A stretch of 64,000 nt of DNA from assembly GCF_000189635.1 (NCBI RefSeq), contig NW_002476163.1:620001-684000 (forward strand), given 5' to 3'. Shown piece after piece: positions 11,890 through 25,520 of the stretch (positions are counted from its first letter, which is position 1; every line of letters begins with the position of its first letter). The translations under genes were made by a program, and so were the position numbers. The DNA is from Tetrahymena thermophila SB210 (taxonomy: Eukaryota; Ciliophora; Oligohymenophorea; Hymenostomatida; Tetrahymenidae). The notes beneath the pieces were generated by a model. It searched no databases. It saw only the letters and a program-made list of their open reading frames with translations, and was not told where the DNA came from.

Positions 11890-14657
11890 GTTAAAATAAT
11901 CTGCGTTAGAGTTAATTAACTTCGTACCTATATTTATTACCATGTAAATAATGCAAGTTTCAGATTTTATCATACTGATTAATATTATTGTGAATTAATA
12001 AAATCACAAATAGAGTCATCCTAACTATCTAGCTTTCTTCCTTATTAATAATAATAAACCAAATTTTAATTTAAATTTTTCAGTTCAGCTCAATATTCCA
12101 TTTAGTATAAAAACCACATGAATTTATTTAAATAAAGCTTTTAATGAATTCCCTTAGAGTTTTTTAAATTTAAAAAGGTAGAATTGAAATTGCCTATTGT
12201 CAAGGTTAAAAAAACAAATTAGAGGATTAAATCATTTAAAATATTAAATCAAATAGAATCAGCCAGCTTAAATACTTTCTTTATTTACAGAAAAATATTA
12301 ATCAGCTTTTTATTGAATCTTATTAAAAAAGTATCAATTTATGAACAGCCCAATTAATCAAATTCTATATAAAATCTTTCTAAATTTACACAATTTTCTA
12401 TTCAAATTATCAAGTAAATAACTTGGGTTGTTAAATACCAAAAGAATGCTTGTAGAAATTTAGTTACTTATCATGATAAATCTGACCAAATAACAAGAAG
12501 TAAATTGGAACTTCTTTTAAAAATTATAAGCTTAAAATTTGTATGAGCCTGGAATAAAATTGCAATAATCCCTTTTTTAATAATAAAATAATTAATTGAT
12601 GGAATTTAAAAAGAAACTTCCTGCAAAAACCATGAAAATAAGTATGGTAATACAACTTCTAGTACATGAATTAATTTATATTGCAAGTATTAATCTAAGC
12701 CAAGAATTTGTGATGAATTTATTTTGATGCTAGATTGATTGATACAAAAAATTGTATGGTAACTCTGATAATTTAAAAAATTAACTATCAAACACTAACT
12801 AAAGCATAAATACACAAACTAATATCCACGAAAAAATTTGAAATCATTACTAATCACTTTCAAGAAAAATATATAATTACTAACAAATTTAAAAATCAAA
12901 TAATGAACTTCTCTTTGTAAATCTTCATTCTTTCCATACTAATTTCTTATTCTATGCTTAAAAAAAAATTCTAATTATAATAACTCTTTTAATTATTTAT
13001 AATTCTATGTATTTTATATTTACAATAAATATTATTTATCTTAACAAAGTTCTTATCATAAAAACCATTTATCAATCCTTAATAAAATCAATCAATTTAA
13101 AACTTAAATTCTTTTTTATTTTATTATCAAAAAATTCAGGTAATTTTTTAGTCACTTTTATCTTTTCTCTAAAACTTTTTTTAGAACTTTTAATTGTTTT
13201 TTTTTTGATGAATACATTTTTTTCGAGCTTATTTTTAAAATTTCTAAAGACCCCTACCTAATATTCTTTTTTAAAAATACAAAAATATTTACTATTCAGA
13301 AACTATTAATCCTTTCAATATAATGTGTTTGATAAGTAAAAAAAAACAAACAAAATTTACAAAATCCTTAAATATTTTTATTGTTTAACTTTTTATTATA
13401 GTTTTTTCTATTTTATTACTACCAAAGAAATAAAAGTTTTATTTAATTTATTCATAAAGGTTTTAATACAAATAAAATAAAATTCAAAGTATTAATTTAT
13501 AGCCCATATAAAAATATTTAAGATAATGAAATTAGACTTATTTGCTTAATCTTACCAAAAAAATTATTTAAAAAATAATTACGTTAAATTTTGATTCTGT
13601 TTTATTAACTTTTAATGGATATTTACCCAAAAATAAATTAGCTTCTCTACCAATTTTTTTGTAATATTGTGTTTTAATAATAATCACAAAAAATCTTTTG
13701 CTTATATAATTTGAAGGAGTAACTACTTGTTTTATGAATATTTTAAGTAAAAACTTTCAATTATAAATTTTGATTAAAGAAAATTTCAAAATATTTCATA
13801 GAAATTGAATAAAAAAATAGCAATTTTGACTTACACTTCTTTAAAAAAATTAAATACTTAGAATAGATAGAATTAATAAGTACTTTTCTTAAAATATTTT
13901 GAAAATTCAGAAATGAATGTATCTAAAAAATTAATTGATTAATTGAGTAATTAAAATAACAAAAATATTATTTCATATGATAAATGATAAATACAATAGT
14001 ATAATAATGCTATAATCTTTTCAGATTATTGATTATATCAGAAATTTTTAAAAATATCTCTTTATTTAAAAAAGTGCTATTAAAATTATCCTTTAACTTT
14101 TTAAATTTTTTTAACTAGATCTATTGCATTTACTTTCCAAATTCAAGTGTAGAAAAAAAGATATTATTAGACATTCAATATATTTTGATATTTTTGTTTT
14201 AATTAATATTAAAAATTCATGTGTTTGTTTATTAGGATTAATGAATTTTTAGAAAAAACCTTATCCAATTGTATATTTTAGTTAGTTTATATATTTATAA
14301 ATATTAGGATAATTATAAAGTAAATGATTGAAATAACATACTAATTATGTAATTATAATGATGTAAATATCAAAAATATGCTTGAATTCTTTAATTAACA
14401 AACACTTGTATATAAACTACTTAAAAAAATTTCATAAAAGAATTATTTCTGAAGCCCAACAAAATAATCAATTCTTGTTTTTTGTGGGGTACCAAAAAAA
14501 ATTAAATTACAATTTTTAAAAATAAATGCATTTTTTATGACGAATGGAATTGGTGATTTTTTATCTTATTTACATTTTTTCACATATTTTAAACTATATT
14601 TAAATTAAAAACATATCATAAATTGTTTGATTCATTAGTTTAGATGCTTTTTTTTAT
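11890..14657. other. Non-coding stretch between convergent genes
   Basis: About 2.8 kb between the 3' ends of the kinase (+) and the large Q/N-rich gene (-). It is AT-rich with short chance frames only, and I see no gene. It should contain both 3' UTRs and polyadenylation sites. Confidence 0.6.
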
Positions 14658-17600
14658 TCAAATTTGATTTTCTATCTTCTTTTTAATATATTTTATTGAT
14701 TGGTCAGTTTCTGTATAAGAAGAGATATAATACTTATCATCATTTTTCCTTATTTTTGTTTCCATTTCTCTTCTAGGTATTTCTTCTTCTCCTTCAAACA
14801 TGCCCTCAGTTTAATACAATTGATTTCGTTATTTCTTCTTTTCCTAATTTTAAGGTGCAATCTTCTGATACTGCATAGATATATGAAAATTTTATTAATT
14901 TATGCTATCTAGTTTTGGTTCAATAAATTAATTTTTCTTTTTATCTTCTTGTGGCAATTACATATCTTTTTATCCTTTTGCTGAAAGAGTTCTCTTTGAT
15001 AGCTCTTACTTTTCTATTGTTTATACGTTTTAAAAAAGACTCTCATCGTATACTTACTCTTCTTCTTAATCATCTTCCCTACTTAATTCACTCTTAATGC
15101 TTTTTTAAGATACTTCTTTTTATTTATAATTAAAAATAAATTAGTAAAATATTATTAAAAAAGCATATTTATTTATTTATTTATTTATTTACTATTTTAT
15201 TTAGTCAATCTGTTTTAATGTTACATATTCAAGTCTTATGGAGTGTTAGAAACTAAATGTTTTTATGAAGATCTTTGAGATTAACCTTGTTATAAATTTT
15301 GATGGTCAGATTATTAAATTAGTTAATTAAATTCTATAACGTCTTCATTTAACTAATCTGATTATTTCTTGTCTATCTACTTTGAGTTATATTTTGAGTT
15401 TGCTTCACTTTATTTGCCCATTTTTTATCCAATTGGTCTTTTCAAGTTTTAGCTATCATTATCCTATTATTAAAATCTTTGTTCTCTCGAAATGTCATTA
15501 TAAATATCTTCATAATTATCTTAATATATATCTTCCTACTGCTATTAAACACTCATATAACTAGACTATTCATTTTCTTCATCAACGTAGTTTTCATCAT
15601 CTCCTTCTTCTCTCTCAACACTAACTTTACTTTTAGTAGCTTATTTTAATTAATGAACCTTAATCTATTCATACTCATCTTAACTATCGTTATTTATCAC
15701 ATTCTAATTCCTTAAGCTTTTTTTGTTTTGCTTCTTCTTTTTCAATGCTTAGAGAACTTACAGCATTTCCTCATCTGATAAATGTTAAATTTTTTGTAGA
15801 ATTAAGGATTTTGCTGATTTTTAATTAATTGAAATCTCACTTTTACCATCCTCAACTCTGATATACTTAGAATCTTCTCCCTTGCATTTTTCATCACTTG
15901 ACATTACTTAGAAGTGTCCTTAAAGAATATCTTTTTTCGTAGTTGAAGCAAGATCTACTTATAACTTTTCAGGCTAAGGTGTACTGAGATAGCTGAAATT
16001 TTCTGTTACTCTGACAGCATCTATTCTTTTACTTTCATCTAATCCATTTTGAGAGAATAAATTATTTTATTTTTTCTTATCTTTACTATATTCTACTGTT
16101 CTCTTAGTATCACCTCTCTCATTTTCTTCATGTCTAAATGTTACATATTCATCATTTAATGTTGGGTTTGTTTGCTCCTTTTGTTGTGTTATATTTTTAT
16201 GAGTACTTCTTTAACTGGTCTAATTGTTACTTGTAACTCCAGAAATGTTATGTATATTGTGATTTTAAGGGTTTAAGTGATTATTAATTTAAGCGTTTGA
16301 CTTTTATTGAAGATTATTATTTCCTTTAATTTTACCACCATGCCCAGTAGCATTTGAGTATTTTAATAGCTAACTTTCCTGCAAACTCTAAATTTAAATC
16401 TACGTGTTACTCAGTTCAAAAGTGTTTGTGTTTTAAGATTACCTTAATGGTGTATTAATATAGTTATGAGCTATTATTTGATTAGTATTTATCTATTCAC
16501 TCACATCTAATTCATTGTTTTAAGAACTTATTTCATAGCTCACACTTTCACTCATTTCTCGAAGCTTTTTCTCCAACATTCTATTCAATTTTTTTATCTC
16601 TTCCTTAGACATACTTTCTAAGTTCAAAGGTAGATTATTGCTTAGTTCTAGTAATTTGATAAAAATAACATTTTAACTTTATAATTTATAGTCTTTTAAA
16701 AGAATTTTAAATCATCAATAAAAGTAACCAAACGAATAAATTAACTAATGAATGAATGATTCAATAAATAAAAAATGAAAGAATAAAATTCCTTAAAAAT
16801 TAAAATTAGATGAAATTATTTAACAAATAAAAAATAGAAATTGTATTTGTTAAATTTAAAAAATTTAAATATACCTCCTCTCGAACTATATATTGCACCA
16901 TTATTTTTATTTGAAGAAACAATATTTCTACTAGTTACTCTGGTTAGAGTTTCAGGGTTACTTGTGTTTCTATTTGAATCTATATTTCCTACCTCAGGAC
17001 GAAGATGCATTTAAGGAGAGCTTTTTCTAGAGGAATATATAGCCTAATGTTAATTAGTTTGATAATTTCCTAAATTCTGTTGATGAGAAGGGGGAGATAT
17101 GTAATTTCTCTCTCCTTGCTAGACATTCGATGGTGTGTATTTTGAGTCTTTTATATTGACATACTAAAGATACTTATTATGGAATTTAGACATTTTTTCA
17201 TTATTATATGAAGTGCTGATATTTGCATTTGAAGTTGTTTCAGATTAGAGAATTTATAAAGGTAAGTCATAATGCTTTTAATCATAATTAAAATTACGTT
17301 TTTTATCAAATAATTGTGATTGTTCAAAACTGCTTGAATCAAGAAAGTCATCTTTTCTTATTTCTTGTAAATGACTTAGTAATTTTTGCTTTTTTAGATT
17401 TAAAAATTTTTGTGCTATTTCAATCTAATCATCATCCTCTTCACTGCTATTTTCATTACTGCTATTATATTATTTTAGGTACTTTGGTGGAGGATTTGTT
17501 TGAATTGTATCTTGTTTTTAAGAAGATCTATTGGAAGAATGATTTTAAGTATGTTAAGGTATCTAAGCAAATGTTTCCTAACTCGTATTTGAGTATTTAA

Positions 17601-20303
17601 TTCTATTTTCTTTGTAACTGTTTATAGTCGATTTAACAGTATTTTTTGGTTATTCTGTATGTTTGTTTGAATTTAAACTTTCTAAATTTCCTCTAGAAGA
17701 GATAGAATGTATTTCTCCCTATAAGAGTTTCTATGCAGCCTACCTATCGGATGATGGAGATTCTTTACTGCTTTATTTTTTATTGCTATATTAGCCAGTT
17801 TAGCTATGTTATGATATTTATTTAACTTATTCTTGCTTTTATTATTTATTCAAGCTGATTTGCTTTAAGGAATTAACTAAACCTTGCATTTAAGAACGGA
17901 GGTTTTGAATTTCCTAAAAAGTATGTGTATCATCCTCCTCTGCTTACTTTGCTCTCTCTAAGAAAGGTTAATTTTTATATGGTGAGTTCATTATTGTCTC
18001 ATTAGTAGATGTTACAGCATACTATTTTTTCCATTAATTAAACATTTTTTCACTTTCACCTGAATTAATTTTTAAAGTAACTCTTTCCTATTATCTATCT
18101 GCATGGTTATTCATAGAAGCATGGTTATTTGTTCCATTTGATTACATAAACGAGGCAGATTAGTAAACATTACTTAAATGAGGTTATTTTTTTTATGTCG
18201 TTTATGGGGATTTAGATTAAAGAGAAAGAGAGTATTTCAATTATGAGTTGTTTTTTAGCAACTAGTTATTTAAAATATACTACTAATCATTCACTTACCC
18301 ATTTTTATATACGTATTTAGCAAAAGAAGTTTAAGCTGCTTAATCTTGATACTAATTCTTAGGATTAAACGGAGAAGATTATTGTTAAAAGTTTTATTGA
18401 GGTTAATTATGTACACTTTATTGAATTTACCCTCCAAATTACTAATGATAGTTCAATGGAGTTTAGTTATTTTTAAGATTTTGAGGAATGCTGGAAACTT
18501 AATTTAGTTACTATTCTAATTCTGCTAATTTACCGTTTTACATATTATTAATACTTTAAGAAAGGAATTCTTATACTTCTTAATCCAAACTATCTGCTAA
18601 GTAGGGAGGTTATTAAAATTAATAGAGATTTTTACTAGACTAACTGTTGTTATTTTTTTTTTAATACATATTGGCATTAATAGTTGATTATTTGCTAGCA
18701 AAAGGCTAGTTTATTTGCTGTTAATTTGCAATTTAATATTGGTTTTATTAAAATCCCTATGAGTTTTATATTTCTCCTTATTTGCTAATTCTACTGTGTC
18801 TACTAAGCCTGTCTTCATTTTCATCAATATCTTCTTGCTTATTTCCATTATTTACATCTAAAGAAGATCCTATCTAAAAATCTGATTACCTAGATTATCT
18901 CATTTATTACTAATCTTCAGGTAAATCTTTAACAGGGATATTTTGAAACGAAGAAATTTTTAATTCTTAATTACTTTTGTTAAGCTAGTTTTAGCTATAA
19001 TTATTTTATAATTATTCTTATGCACCTATGTTATTATCTGAAATTTACTACAAGCTTTTGTTTAATTATTTTTTTTATTATTAACTTGGAGGTTAACTAC
19101 TTTGGTTGCTATCATAATTAAATTAGTTATTGCTTTAAGGAGTTTGTTGAGGATACAAATTAGGAGAACTTCTCTCAGCACTTCTATCTCTTATATTTTA
19201 CAGAAGCTTGACTGATTGTTAAAATCTTTCCTTTAAAACATTTGTATTTTCTTGTATTTGCTAATTTTCTTTCACAATATGATTTATTCTCTCTTTATAA
19301 ACATTCTCATTAAGCTATAGCTTTTATTTCAGTAATTCCTTTTCTTATTTCTCCTCTGCAAGCTTTTTCATTAGCTATCCTATTTTCCTCTTATCTTCTG
19401 GACATAAATCTTTTAAAGTAACTATTTATAATTTGAAATATAGAACATTTATTAATATTTAAAATATAATTTCTGTAATTTAATTTTTCAAATTATCTTT
19501 ATAATTTTCAATCAAATTCACATTTTGAACTTTTTTTGATAATATAATTTTTTAAAAATCCATATCAATTATCTATTTTAAGTTTATAAATAACAACAAA
19601 AATTATTGTAAATATGTTTGTTTGTATGTATGTAAAACCAGTTATTTTTTAAAGCTAAAAATAAATTATTTTAAAAGAAATTACCTTAATTAAAAATTGA
19701 ATTCAATGTTGCTGCTGCTGTATTAGTTCCACCAATATTACCAACTTAAGCAGCTAAGCTAGTTTGATATTAATGCGGAGAGTGTGAGAGTTGATTTTAA
19801 TTATTCACATATGCATGTATGCTATTGTTGATAATATGACTCTAATTGATATTTAAAGGACTTTAGCTGTAAGCTGCTAGTCTACTTCCTTATGAATTTT
19901 CTAATATTTAATCATTCAATCTACTTTATCTTCTTTACTTATCTACTGATTAGTTTAATTAACCTATTTATTGCTGAGATATGCTTTATCGCTTAGAAGT
20001 ATTTTAGTTATCTAGCTTAGAATTGTTATTCTATCTAGCACTATTTATGCTTGCATTAGATTTATTATGAAAGCTATTATTATTATTTTTATTTTCGTTT
20101 GTTATTTATATTTGTTGTAACGATTTCTGTTCAATTTCTTTCTTTAAAATACTATCGCCATGCTACTTCAAAACAGATTCATATCTGCTTTGTCCTTATT
20201 TTGAAAGATTATGAGAAGATGGGGATGTTGGAATGCCATATTTAGTTTGCGTTTTTAAAATGCCTTTAGGCTCCTTTGAACTTTCTGAAGACTATCGTCT
20301 CAT
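14658..20303 (-). CDS. Large Q/N-rich coiled-coil protein with hinderin-like motif
   Basis: Four exons, all phases consistent: 20303-19685, 19421-16875, 16692-15193 and 15115-14658, giving 1707 residues ending at TGA 14660-14658. Residues 1-206 are a Ser/Asn/Gln-rich low-complexity leader. Exon 2 opens with VTLKDLCPEDKRKIGQLMKK (about 207-226), followed by a Lys/Glu/Gln coiled coil to about residue 290. From memory this resembles the LKDLCPEDKRRI-type motif of vertebrate hinderin (KIAA1328); I could not check it. The rest is very Asn/Gln/Ser-rich with short charged helices near the C-terminus. Most Gln codons are TAA/TAG. The motif crosses the first splice junction, which supports the 263-nt intron chosen there. 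The last intron (15116-15192) contains an ATTT repeat. The last exon could instead start at 15112. Function is unknown; a scaffold or cytoskeletal role is only a guess. Confidence 0.82.
15162..15191. repeat. ATTT tetranucleotide microsatellite in an intron
   Basis: About six or seven ATTT units at the 5' end of the last intron of the large Q/N-rich gene. They begin immediately inside the donor site (GTAAATAAATA on the minus strand). Confidence 0.85.
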
Positions 20304-21215
20304 ATTAATTTACTAAAACTATCTATCAAAAAAATAAACAAAAGATTGATAATTTATGTGTATAGTTTTAATAATTTTATATATCAACTCAATAAAAAAT
20401 TGAATCAAGCATAAACTGAATGAAAATCTTGATTAAAACAACTTTTTCTAAATATTATTTATTATTCATAATTTAAATAAAGAATCAGTCAATTTTCATA
20501 AATCTTTTTAAAATCTTATCTTTCTTTTATTTAGAATTTTTTGAAATGGTAAGAATGATGTTTTGGTCAATTGTTATTATTCTTTGTTTGATTATTCGCT
20601 AACTATTAAAAGAAATTATTACTGTATAATAAAATAAAATTTATTGGCTTTTCACATAATAATAAAGGCTAATCTATAAATTTAGTATTTCCTTTAAATA
20701 TTTTTTTAAAAGACTTTTTATAAAATAAATTATTAACTATTTAATATTTAACTTAAACCATTTGGATGATGCTAAATAACTATTAGATTCTAAAGGAGCA
20801 TTTCTATTTACAGTTATGTAAAGTAGAATCTTCTTTTATTTTTTTTAAAGATCATATTTATGACTAGCTGCCTTTTTATTATTACATCAAGAGCTTATAT
20901 GATAGGTTAAAAGAAATTCATATTAAAAAACTATGAAATAAAAATATACTTATTGAAGTTTTTTACTCCTTTTATCTTAAAAATAAATAAAATAAATTTA
21001 GAAATTGATTTCCAAATATTTATTATTAGATAAAATGTTATTTATAGCTTATTATTTGATTTTAATGATACTAAGTTACTTTCATATAACCTTTAAATTT
21101 AGCAGAAATAGATATATCGTTTAGATATTTTATTTTATAATTTTTTTATTTATTTAAAATATCAGAAATTAATCAATTAAATAAAGAAATCTTTTAGAAA
21201 AATCTAATTAAAGAA
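20304..21215. other. Divergent intergenic region
   Basis: About 0.9 kb between two divergent genes, so it should hold both promoters. It is AT-rich, and I see no TATA box that stands out from the background and no gene. Confidence 0.55.
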
Positions 21216-22096
21216 ATGTTAGTAGGAAAGAATTTATGCCTCATTGGCGGTTCAGGATACGTAGGTTCTGCTATAGCTAAAAAAGCTTAGAAGTTAGGAG
21301 CTTAAGTCACTTGCATCTCTAGAAGAGGAGCTCCTATAACTAGATAGGATTGGTAGTAAAACATAAATTATGTTTAGGCTGATGTAACTGACCCTGAAAA
21401 GATATCATAGAATCTTGAAAAAGCAGATGCAGTAATTAATACTGTTGGAACTTTAATTGATACATCCTTCACTTAAGGTAAAAAACCTGGTGATTACGGA
21501 ACATATGAGCACTTAAATAGAGACGTAGCAATTAACATTGCAAATAAACTTGAATCATTTAAAAAATGTAAATAAAAATAATTTTAATTAAAAATTGATA
21601 AATGATTGTTTTAAAAAGTAATGAATATTTAATGAGGATTAGAAAATTTTATTGAAAATTTACTTGATTGATGTTTAAAAATGTTTTTAAAACAGATAAA
21701 AAAATAGTTTATTTAAGTTCTGCTGCTCCACCTCCATTTATCAACAGATATATTACTACTAAATAAGAAGCAGAAGAGCATTTACTTTCTTTAACTCATG
21801 TTAAAAGTACGATTTTAAGACCTGGTTTTATTTATAGCTTTTAAGAAAGATGGTGGAGTTTGATTGTTAGATATGAATGTGATGCTTGGAATTATCTCCA
21901 TACCAAATTAATGGAAAATGTTCCTTAAAACAGTGTAATGAAAGATGTTGTTGAAAAATTCTATGTAGAAAGATCTGTCCTCCTCAAAGACGTTGTAAAT
22001 GCTTCTTTGTATTCAGCAGTCAACAAAGAAACTGATGGCTTACGTCTTACAAATGAAGATATTGAAAAATATTCTGAAATTTTTGAGAAAAAGTGA
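21216..22096 (+). CDS. Coq11-like NAD(P)-binding SDR protein
   Basis: Two exons, 21216-21567 and 21696-22096, 250 residues, split by a 128-nt GT..AG intron (21568-21695) ending TTTTTAAAACAG. The N-terminus carries a Rossmann dinucleotide-binding loop GGSGYVGSA (11-19) after a beta strand, then a basic SRRG at the end of strand 2, typical of NADP binders. VNTVGTL-like and IVYLSSAA strands follow, and a YITTK sequence (Y136, K140) matches the extended-SDR YxxxK catalytic pair. The RPGFIY motif near residue 160 is typical of the NDUFA9/Coq11 (yeast YLR290C) subfamily of atypical SDRs, which act in mitochondria around coenzyme Q synthesis and complex I. The length is a little short for NDUFA9 and fits Coq11. 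The reaction is not established for the family. No clear mitochondrial presequence was seen; the start chosen is the first in-frame ATG. Confidence 0.88.
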
Positions 22097-23593
22097 AAAA
22101 GAACTTACAAAAGAATTTATATTGGCATTTTCAATATTAGTAAATTTTTGTTGAAAAATAGTATAAATTATTGTAATATTTTTAATTTTTAAAATAAATA
22201 ATTATTATTTTCTATAAATGTCTTTACTTAAATTTAGAATCAATACATTCGATTAGAATAATTTAAAAGTTAATTTAATCAAATAGAATATAAATATTTT
22301 TATCAAATAAATAAAAATAATTTAAATAGAAGATGCTTAATAAAAATTAGATTAACTCAAAAAATTGATTATTTACTAAGTATGAATGTATAAATTAAAA
22401 TGTAAATAGAATATTAAAATATGTGGGATAGATTTATCAAAAAATTTAGTTTATTTTATTTAAATTATTAAATTAAATAATATCTTAGAATATTTTTCTA
22501 AATGAGTAGAATTATTGTTTTAACAGAATTAATTCAAAAATTTATTATTACTTTTTTATTTTTAATTAAAAAATAAGCATGTGCTATATTGACAAATTTA
22601 CTATCTGGATATTTTTATTAAATAAATGAATACCTTTTTTAATAAAAACAATTCATAATATTAATAAATTTTTTATTTTAAAATTAAAACTTCAAAAATT
22701 AAATTTTGAAATAAAATTATTTTTTATTTAAACCAATTTAAAATGGTTTTTTAATTCTAAAATGAAAAAATGACTTATTATTGTTTTTAAAAAATTTGAA
22801 TAGTAATTTTTTGGTTTATTTTTTCAGTAAATTCAAAAATCTAAAAAGAGGAATTCAAAAATAAAATAACTTATATTCATTTTCAAATAATATAGGTTTT
22901 AATAAATGCATTTTTAATTAAAATTAAATTTATTTGTTTAAACAAACCTTTAAATTAAAAAAGAAAATTTAATTGTTTTTTACAAAATAATCATTTATGA
23001 TGAGCTGAGATAGTAAATTTTACTAAAATAAAATATGAGTTTGAATTTTTAATAAATAAAATTTGAAAAAAAGAATATTATCTCTTCAAAGTAAATTTAA
23101 TTTTTTGATATATCAGTTTGATTATCTCTACTTGAAATTAAAAACTAAATATTTAGTTTTTAAAATTAATTATTTAGAATAGTTTGGTGCTTTTAAATTG
23201 GATATTAAATTAAATGTAACAACAATAAATGCAAAAATTAGAGACGTTGATTAAACAAACACAAAGTGGATATGCTTATTGTAAAGAATTTGCATATATA
23301 AAAATAAATTATATAAAATAAAGTATTGAATAAAAATTATTACACTTAATATCCACAATTTTAAAAGGTTAAGATTTATCTTTAAACGGAAAAATATCAA
23401 TAAATTAATTGAAATTTAAAAAAGATAAAGAGAATAATTAAAAAAAATCAGCTCTTAAATATTAATAAAAAATATTAAAAATTAATTAGCATATTAATAC
23501 TCTCTTACCACTAAACCCACATATAAAAAACATATTAAAATCCCTCTTAACCATCTTTCAAATTACAAAAGAAAAATTCTATTTACACGCAAA
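22097..23593. other. Intergenic AT-rich stretch
   Basis: About 1.5 kb with very high A/T and no coding signal on either strand. It should include the 3' UTR of the SDR gene and the promoter of the zinc-finger gene. Confidence 0.6.
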
Positions 23594-24745
23594 ATGAATA
23601 ACCCACAAAGCAATATGTTTAATTAAAATTATTTTTAGCATCAGCAAATTCAGTACAGCGCTTATGTTAAAAATACATTTTAACTTAATAATAGTGCATC
23701 ATCCAAAGTTTGTCTCTCTAATAACTAGCTACCTTTTGGTTTTCCTTAAGACTTACTAAGCTTTGCAAATAAGAAAAGGAGAGAATCTGATTCAGAAAAT
23801 ATGAACACCTAATTTTCTCCAGAAGCTGAACAAAGATGCATGCAATATCAATTTAGCTTTAATGGAAAAAATTAGGATATTTATTCTAGTAAATAGCATA
23901 CTACTTCACAATTAAATCCCGAATATAATAACTATAATGCTTCAAACTTATCAACTTCAACCTCATCATAATCATCCTCCTACTCTTCTTCTTCTCAATC
24001 ATCTTCCTCGTCATCCTTGCAATCATAAATTTGCTCCTCTTCATTTTTATCTTAGTCTAATTTTTCCTCAACGACTAGTTAATAACAATAGAATATTGAT
24101 AAGTCGAAATGCTCAAATGCCTTTGTAATTGACAACTTGGTGCAAAAGAAAAAAAATAGCTTTGGTAGCAGTAACATGAACCAATAGCCTTTATAATAGT
24201 CCTAACTAAACAATTTAACACAGGGCCCTAATCAGTAGGAAACTAGTAAATTTAAGACAGAAATGTGTAAAAACTGGATGGAATTTGGAAAATGCAATTA
24301 CGGAAAAAAGTGCTAGTTTGCTCATGGCAAAAATGAGTTAGTCGATAAAAGCACTGTAAATAAAAGACAATATAAATCAAAATTATGTAACTCTTTCCAT
24401 ACATAAAAATTCTGCCCATACGGAAACAGATGTATGTTTATTCATGAATCAAGAACAGTTACTGAAATAAGACAGTCAACCTACTATTAAAAAATTCTAT
24501 ATAATCTTGATGAACAAAATAATAAAATAATTAATTTTTGTGAATTATAACAAGAATCTAAATAATAAACTCCTTTAGAATAACAAAGTTGCGAGCTTTC
24601 AAGTAATTCTGGGTAGTATTAACCTATTAGAAATACTTTAAATTCTTCAACTTCTTTTAGACTCCCTATTTTTTAGTTGATTGGTTCTTAACAAAAAGAG
24701 TTTAATATTTCTTAATCAAATTTGAATGAATCTATTAATGCATGA
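23594..24745 (+). CDS. TIS11/TTP-type tandem CCCH zinc-finger protein
   Basis: Single exon, 383 residues, TGA 24743-24745. Two CCCH fingers are visible with exact C-x8-C-x5-C-x3-H spacing: C225, C234, C240, H244 and C265, C274, C280, H284. The lead-in KTEMC resembles the (R/K)YKTEL lead-in of the family. The linker between fingers is 20 residues rather than the usual 18. Both fingers keep the aromatic residue before the final His (QFAH, MFIH). Family members bind AU-rich 3' UTR elements and recruit deadenylases, so a role in mRNA decay is likely. Flanking regions are low complexity: a Ser-rich run at about 120-150 and Gln/Asn-rich stretches at both ends. A target and any partner cannot be inferred from the window. 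Confidence 0.95.
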
Positions 24746-25520
24746 AAATAGTAGAAATTACCAACTCAAAAAATACAAAATTGCAATTAAATATGCTTTT
24801 TTAGTGAGTTAAGATTAACACTTTAATATTAAATATAATAATTGTCTTTTAATAAAAAATAATATTAAAGAAAATATTAATAACGATATTTTTTTCTGTG
24901 AACACCCTTACAATCAAACAAACAAGCAAACAAAAAAGAATGAGAAAAACTCATTAAAAAAAAGAAAAATAATTTATTTAATTTTTAATCTAAAAGCTCT
25001 CTGTAAATTAACTTAAATATTATATTTTTTTGAACTCTTAATTGAGCTCATTTTTAAATAAGAAAATAAATTAGAAAAACCATAACAACCTCATTTATAT
25101 TATTTATATACTAATTATATTAAATTATTTCTTACTTCTTCCTCTTTGTTTATATCTGTCTCTATATTCGTTTTAAATGCAATAATTATTAACAGAATTC
25201 TTTTAAAATTTAATTTGCTTGCTACAAAATGATTTTAAATAAATAAATTTTTAATAAAAGCTATTATACTGTTTGCCATTCTTATTAAATTCTGAATAAT
25301 TCTTTTAAATTATCCTAAATCAAATTCATTTAAAATCTAGGTAAAATAAATATCATTTTTTATTTATAATTTCATTCTATATATTATTAATTCTTTTAAT
25401 AAAGATTTTGTTATCTTTATAGATACGTTTTTAGTGTCATTAATTAAAAAAATATATTGTTAAACATAATATTAAAGAGTAGCAATTATTTTTGAAATAT
25501 TTACATCAAGCAACAAAGAA
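24746..25520. other. Intergenic AT-rich stretch
   Basis: No gene seen. It presumably holds the 3' UTR of the zinc-finger gene and the promoter of the RCC1 gene. Confidence 0.6.

Noticed and set aside
17316-17600. 94-codon open frame on the plus strand
   Set aside because: It is antisense to the long second exon of the Q/N-rich gene, which is open for 849 codons in the ciliate code.
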